This document shows positions 5,958 through 9,098 of a DNA stretch of 9,098 bases, piece by piece. A program made the position numbers and the translations under genes. The number at the start of each line of letters is the position of its first letter. The stretch's first letter is position 1. The notes under the pieces were generated by a model. The model ran no database searches. It was not told where the DNA came from and saw only the letters and a list, made by a program, of their open reading frames with translations. The stretch comes from JBBSUX01 sp038234045 (GTDB lineage: Bacteria > Pseudomonadota > Gammaproteobacteria > Burkholderiales > Burkholderiaceae_C). Location of the stretch: assembly GCA_038234045.1 (NCBI GenBank), contig JBBSUX010000141.1, positions 1-9,098 on the forward strand, read 5' to 3'.

Positions 5958-8288
5958 TCATTTGCCAATGGGCATGGCTTCGGCCGCAAGATGCGTAGCC
6001 CCTTTTTCGGTCGCCTGCTTCAGCAGATCCATCTGCACCTCATGAAAGCGCGAGTACGACTTCTGCCATTGCGACGGTTGGGCCACCGGCATCACCTGCA
6101 CCGCTGTCACCTTGTACTCAGGGCAATTGGTGGCCCAGTCGGAGCTGTCGGTGGTGATGACGTTAGCGCCAGATTCCGGAAAGTGGAAGGTGGTGTAGAC
6201 CACGCCCGGCTGGATACGCTCGGTCACATCCGCACGCAGCACTGTGTCGCCTGAGCGGCTCTGAATACCCACCCAATCACCGTCTTTGATACCGCGGTCT
6301 TCGGCGTCCTGCGGATGAATTTCCAGAAGGTCTTCGCTGTGCCACTGGCTGTTGGGTGTACGCCGCGTCTGCGCTCCGACGTTGTACTGCGAAAGGATCC
6401 GGCCAGTGGTGAGCAGCAGCGGAAAGCGCCGGGTCACTTTCTCGTCCGTAGGCACATATTGAGTGATGATGAAACGACCCTTGCCGCGCACGAAGTGATC
6501 CACGTGCATCGTTTCCGTACCGATGGCTTCCGTTTCGGCATTGCACGGCCATTGCAGACTGCCGTACTCGTCGATCTTGTCGAAGCTCACGCCAGCAAAG
6601 GTGGGGGTGAGCGCGGCGATTTCGTCCATGATCTCGCCAGGATGGCTGTAGTTCATGGGGTATCCCAGCGCGTTGGAGAGCAGCTGAGTCACCTCCCAAT
6701 CGGCATAGCCAGCCAGCGGCGGCATCACCTTGCGCACGCGCGAAATGCGTCGCTCCGCATTGGTGAATGTGCCGTCCTTTTCGAGGAAGGTGGAGCCTGG
6801 AAGCAGCACATGTGCGTACTTGGCCGTTTCGTTCAGGAAGATATCCTGAACGACGATGCATTCCATCGCCATCAGCGCCTTAGCGACGTGTTGCGTGTCG
6901 GGGTCCGACTGCACGATGTCCTCGCCCTCGCAATACAGGCCCAAGAAGCTGCCGTCAATCGCAGCATCGAACATGTTGTTGATGCGCAGGCCGGGTTCGG
7001 ACTGCAGCGTCACGTTCCAGGCTTCGTCAAACTGGGCACGCACTGTGGTGTCGGAGATGTGCCGGTAGCCCGTCAGCTCGTGCGGGAACGAGCCCATGTC
7101 GCACGAGCCCTGCACGTTGTTCTGCCCGCGCAGCGGGTTCACGCCCACACCCTCGCGGCCGATGTTGCCGGTGACCATGGCAAGGTTGGCGATGGCCATC
7201 ACTGCGGTGGAGCCCTGCGCATGCTCGGTGACGCCCAGGCCGTAATAGATGGCGCCATTGGGCGGTCGCTCACTCGCCACAAACGCTTCGCCACCTGTGG
7301 CGAAGAGACGCGCAGCAGACCGCAGCAAAGCCGCAGGAACACCTGTGGCCGCTTCGGTCGCTTCGGGCGAGTTCTCACCGCGGGAGACAAATTCTTTCCA
7401 TTCGCTGAAGGACTTCAAGTCGCACCGTTCTGCGACATAGGCGTCGGCTGCCAGGCCTTCAGTGGCGATGACATGCGCAATGGCCGTGACGACAGCCACA
7501 TTGGTGCCGGGTCGCAGCTGCAGGTGAAAGTCGGCCTGGATGTGCGGCGACTTCACCAAATCGATCTGTCGCGGATCGATCACGATAAGTCGCGCACCTT
7601 CGCGCAGGCGTCGCTTCATGCGTGATGCGAACACCGGGTGCGCCGCACCGGGGTTGGCGCCGATCACCATAATTACATCGGACTTTTCCACGGACTTGAA
7701 AGTTTGCGTGCCTGCCGATGTGCCCAGCGTCTGGCCCAAGCCATAACCCGTGGGGCTATGACAAACCCGGGCGCAGGTGTCTACGTTGTTGTTGCCGAAG
7801 GCTGTGCGCACCAGCTTCTGAACGAGGTAAGCCTCCTCGTTCGTACAGCGCGAAGAAGTGATGCCGCCGATCGAATCGCGACCATGCTTTGCCTGGATAC
7901 GGCGGAATTCGGACGCTGCGTAGCCGATGGCTTCCTCCCAGCTCACTTCGCGCCACGGGTCGGTGATCTTGCTGCGGATCATCGGCTTGGTGATGCGATC
8001 CTTGTGGGTGGCATAACCCCAGGCAAAGCGGCCCTTGACGCAGGAGTGGCCTTCGTTGGCTTTGCCGTCTTTCCACGGCACCATGCGCACGACGTCGTTG
8101 CCCTTCATTTCAGCCTTGAAGCCGCATCCGACACCGCAATAGGCGCAGGTGGTGATGGTGCTGGTTTCAGGCGCGCCCATCTGGATGAGCGATTTTTCCT
8201 TCAGCGAATCCGTCGGACACGCGCTGACACAGGCGCCGCAGCTGACGCATTCGCTTTCCATGAACGGCTGGTCTTGTCCGGCAGACAC
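5958..8288 (-). CDS. C-terminal open part of FdsA: second ferredoxin motif plus catalytic molybdopterin domains
   Basis: This 776-codon stretch is open downstream of the internal TAA. In full-length numbering it has the ferredoxin cysteines 210, 213, 216 and 220 (CVSCGACVSAC), the [4Fe-4S] ligands of the molybdenum domain 244, 247, 251 and 279 (CAYCGVGC...CVKGR), and the active-site pair Cys372-His373 in DTCARVCHSPTGYGL; the molybdenum ligand is cysteine, not selenocysteine. The molybdopterin oxidoreductase core and C-terminal dinucleotide-binding domain (TTGRILSQYNVGAQTRR, TTFHFPESGANVITTDSSDWATNCPEYKVTAVQV) follow. A possible restart is GTG 8288 or ATG 8261, but neither has a Shine-Dalgarno sequence, so independent translation is doubtful. 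Near 7268-7300 the frame seems to carry about ten extra residues (EAFVASERPP) between RLFATGG and NGAIYYG, compared with family members as I remember them. Its 3' end is followed by fdhD. Confidence 0.8.
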   Translation of the reverse strand: MSAGQDQPFMESECVSCGACVSACPTDSLKEKSLIQMGAPETSTITTCAYCGVGCGFKAEMKGNDVVRMVPWKDGKANEGHSCVKGRFAWGYATHKDRITKPMIRSKITDPWREVSWEEAIGYAASEFRRIQAKHGRDSIGGITSSRCTNEEAYLVQKLVRTAFGNNNVDTCARVCHSPTGYGLGQTLGTSAGTQTFKSVEKSDVIMVIGANPGAAHPVFASRMKRRLREGARLIVIDPRQIDLVKSPHIQADFHLQLRPGTNVAVVTAIAHVIATEGLAADAYVAERCDLKSFSEWKEFVSRGENSPEATEAATGVPAALLRSAARLFATGGEAFVASERPPNGAIYYGLGVTEHAQGSTAVMAIANLAMVTGNIGREGVGVNPLRGQNNVQGSCDMGSFPHELTGYRHISDTTVRAQFDEAWNVTLQSEPGLRINNMFDAAIDGSFLGLYCEGEDIVQSDPDTQHVAKALMAMECIVVQDIFLNETAKYAHVLLPGSTFLEKDGTFTNAERRISRVRKVMPPLAGYADWEVTQLLSNALGYPMNYSHPGEIMDEIAALTPTFAGVSFDKIDEYGSLQWPCNAETEAIGTETMHVDHFVRGKGRFIITQYVPTDEKVTRRFPLLLTTGRILSQYNVGAQTRRTPNSQWHSEDLLEIHPQDAEDRGIKDGDWVGIQSRSGDTVLRADVTERIQPGVVYTTFHFPESGANVITTDSSDWATNCPEYKVTAVQVMPVAQPSQWQKSYSRFHEVQMDLLKQATEKGATHLAAEAMPIGK
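7286..7305. repeat. Perfect 9-bp inverted repeat with 2-nt centre inside fdsA
   Basis: CTTCGCCAC (7286-7294), CT, GTGGCGAAG (7297-7305) would form a tight hairpin in DNA or RNA. TCGCCAC also occurs again at 7274-7280, so on the coding strand GTGGCGA appears twice, 14 bp apart. The structure coincides with the apparent extra residues GEAFVASERPP in FdsA and may mark the edge of a small insertion or duplication. Confidence 0.6.
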
Positions 8289-8342
8289 GCGCGATTCGAA
8301 ACCGCGACCACTGATGGCGAGCGCGAAGTTTCCCTGGGTTTC

Positions 8343-8345
8343 TTA
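8343..8345 (-). other. In-frame nonsense codon (TAA) in fdsA
   Basis: The coding strand reads TGC GTG CGG GCT TGT TAA GAA ACC CAG GGA, that is CVRAC-stop-ETQG. The codon follows Cys177 directly, the final cysteine of the first ferredoxin motif. It is TAA, not the TGA used for selenocysteine, and the position is a conserved acidic residue rather than the catalytic Cys, so Sec recoding is excluded. No slippery run or strong downstream hairpin is apparent. Confidence 0.95.
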
Positions 8346-8876
8346 ACAAGCCCGCACGCAGCGGTTGCAGACGATGCATTGCGAAGGGTCGTACGTGAAA
8401 TACGGGTTGGACTCGTCTTTGGCGTCGCTCAGATGGTTGGCGCCCTTGAACCCGTAGCGCACATCGGCCACGCCGATCTCGGCCACCATGTCCTGCATTT
8501 CATTGCTGAAAGCCGGTTTTTCCAGAACGCTCGCCGGCATGTCCGACAGGTACAGCTCCATCACGCCTTTGCGCAACTCGGACAGACGCGGTGTCTGCGT
8601 GCTCACCTTCATGCCCGCTTCGACCGGCAGGGTGCAGGACGCCGGGAATCCCTTGCGGCCCTCCACCTCCACCAGGCACAGTCTGCAGGAACCGAAAGGC
8701 TCCAGGCTGTCCGTGGCGCAGAGCTTCGGCACTTTCACACCGACGTCCATGGCGGCTCGCATGATCGACGTGCCCTTGGCGACCGTGACCGGCATGCCGT
8801 CGATCTCAAGAGTGATCTCTTCGACCGATTCACGCCGCGGCGTGCCCCAGTCCGTTTCAATAAATTGTTCAAGCAT
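8343..8876 (-). CDS. N-terminal open part of FdsA: [2Fe-2S] domain and first ferredoxin motif (177 residues)
   Basis: From ATG 8876 translation would stop at 8343 and give 177 residues. The NuoG-like N-terminus holds the [2Fe-2S] ligands Cys53, 64, 67 and 81 (CATDSLEPFGSCRLCLVEV...ASC), then the first ferredoxin motif CIVCNRCVRAC with Cys167, 170, 173 and 177. Between Cys81 and Cys167 there is no cysteine: where characterised FdsA and NuoG proteins carry a His-x3-Cys-x2-Cys-x5-Cys motif for a [4Fe-4S] cluster, this protein reads SDMPASVLEKPAFSNEMQDM. Flanking segments (LRKGVMELYLSD before, VRYGFKGANHL and KDESNPYFTYDPSQ after) are normal for the family, so this is a local replacement. As a free product the fragment would have no catalytic site. 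Its strong ribosome binding site argues that it is still translated. Confidence 0.85.
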   Translation of the reverse strand: MLEQFIETDWGTPRRESVEEITLEIDGMPVTVAKGTSIMRAAMDVGVKVPKLCATDSLEPFGSCRLCLVEVEGRKGFPASCTLPVEAGMKVSTQTPRLSELRKGVMELYLSDMPASVLEKPAFSNEMQDMVAEIGVADVRYGFKGANHLSDAKDESNPYFTYDPSQCIVCNRCVRAC

Positions 8877-9098
8877 GGTCATGCCTCCTGGGGTTCGGCT
8901 CGGGCGCAACCAGCCCGAAATCTTGCGGAAAGTGGTTCAGAGCCGACAGCACCGGATACGGTGTCATGCCGCCCATGGCACACATGGAGCCGTTCACCAT
9001 GGTGTCGCACAGGTTGCGCAGCAGGTGAACCTGCTGCTCCCGGTTTTCCTGATCTTCGTTCGCGGTGATGCGGTCGATCACCTCGACGCCACGAACAG
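8869..9098 (-). CDS. fdsB: Formate dehydrogenase beta subunit FdsB, C-terminal part only
   Basis: This frame is open to the right edge, so only the last 75 or so residues are seen: VRGVEVIDRI...LCDTMVNGSMCAMGGMTPYPVLSALNHFPQDFGL. This is the end of the NuoF-like FMN subunit that receives electrons from FdsA and reduces NAD+. SMCAMG carries the fourth cysteine of the NuoF-type [4Fe-4S] cluster; the other three, in a CxxCxxC motif, and the FMN- and NAD-binding domains lie outside the window. The gene ends HDHA and its TGA (8871-8869) overlaps the fdsA ATG (8876) by 8 bp, giving translational coupling. fdsG and the operon promoter are expected further right. Nothing in the visible part suggests damage. 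Confidence 0.94.
   Translation of the reverse strand, partial: VRGVEVIDRITANEDQENREQQVHLLRNLCDTMVNGSMCAMGGMTPYPVLSALNHFPQDFGLVAPEPNPRRHDHA
8884..8889 (-). promoter_or_regulatory. Ribosome binding site of fdsA
   Basis: AGGAGG on the minus strand lies seven bases before ATG 8876, the ideal distance. It decides between the two in-frame ATGs (8882 and 8876) in favour of 8876, because the first is only one base from the purine run. It lies inside the fdsB 3' end. Confidence 0.85.

Larger units (their letters stand above)
5958..8876 (-). pseudogene. fdsA: fdsA, NAD-dependent formate dehydrogenase alpha (molybdenum) subunit, interrupted by one in-frame TAA
   Basis: The whole reading frame from ATG 8876 to the stop at 5958-5960 would be 972 residues, close to the normal FdsA length. 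It codes for the catalytic subunit that oxidises formate at a bis-MGD molybdenum centre and passes electrons along Fe-S clusters to FdsB. One codon, number 178 (8345-8343), is TAA; relatives have Glu here, as I remember them (CVRACE-ETQG in this frame), so a single G-to-T change of GAA would explain it. There is no frameshift: the family pattern continues directly on both sides. Start at ATG 8876 is fixed by AGGAGG seven bases upstream; the ATG overlaps the end of fdsB by 8 bp. All other cofactor residues of the catalytic half are present, so the mutation is recent, a sequencing error, or tolerated in some way. The two open parts are described separately. Confidence 0.85.

Noticed and set aside
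8343..8345. Stop codon in fdsA as a selenocysteine or other programmed recoding site
   Set aside because: The codon is TAA, not TGA. It lies at a conserved Glu position after a ferredoxin motif, while the catalytic residue is an ordinary Cys at 372. No SECIS-like hairpin or slippery sequence follows.
8877..8909. Earlier start for fdsA at TTG 8909 or ATG 8882
   Set aside because: AGGAGG at 8884-8889 is ideally spaced for ATG 8876. The earlier starts would overlap it or lack a ribosome binding site.
7638..9068. Long plus-strand open frame (476 codons) opposite fdsA and fdsB, with similar ones at 6315-7625, 5292-6254 and 107-991
   Set aside because: They are antisense to well-supported conserved genes. 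High GC at third codon positions removes stops on the opposite strand. The translations have no recognisable domain and are rich in Arg, His and Ala, as expected for shadows.

Overview
This window looks like a chromosomal segment of a GC-rich betaproteobacterium, most likely of the order Burkholderiales and close to Comamonadaceae. The evidence is the strong G/C preference at third codon positions, the hrcA / nadK-recN-rapZ neighbourhood, a formate dehydrogenase operon in the fdsGBACD order known from Cupriavidus, and an AGCTA-N9-TAGCT palindromic repeat of a kind I remember from comamonad genomes. The family assignment is inference; no taxonomic marker was compared.

Layout. At the left edge is a CAU-anticodon tRNA (minus strand, cut by the window end) with a recognisable promoter. 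Next is hrcA (minus), the heat-shock repressor. Across a gap of only 28 bp, divergently, lies the plus-strand group nadK - recN - rapZ: NAD kinase, a DNA-repair SMC-like ATPase, and an RNase adapter-type P-loop protein. recN starts 3 nt after nadK from a perfect Shine-Dalgarno sequence, and recN/rapZ overlap by ATGA. A 70-bp convergent spacer holds a palindromic, terminator-like element. From there to the right end everything is on the minus strand and reads inward from the right edge: fdsB (3' end only), fdsA, fdhD (=fdsC) and fdsD. These are the subunits and the sulfur-transfer factor of a soluble NAD-dependent molybdenum formate dehydrogenase that oxidises formate to CO2 and passes electrons through Fe-S clusters and FMN to NAD+.

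What stands out. (1) fdsA is interrupted by one in-frame TAA at 8343-8345, exactly after the last cysteine of the first ferredoxin motif. Everything before and after it is in frame and well conserved, so this is either a fresh nonsense mutation, a sequence error, or an unusual split. (2) The same subunit has no cysteine between residues 81 and 167, where the family normally carries the His/Cys3 [4Fe-4S] motif. One cluster of the electron wire therefore seems to be missing. (3) A patch of AT-rich, rare codons inside nadK looks like the palindromic repeat found in the rapZ-fdsD spacer, yet encodes conserved NAD-kinase residues. (4) hrcA and nadK both lack a Shine-Dalgarno sequence, and each has a -10-like hexamer spaced so that transcription would start at the A of the ATG, suggesting a pair of divergent leaderless mRNAs. 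(5) RapZ lacks all four basic residues that bind sRNA in E. coli. I see no phage, CRISPR, transposase or wholly new gene system here.
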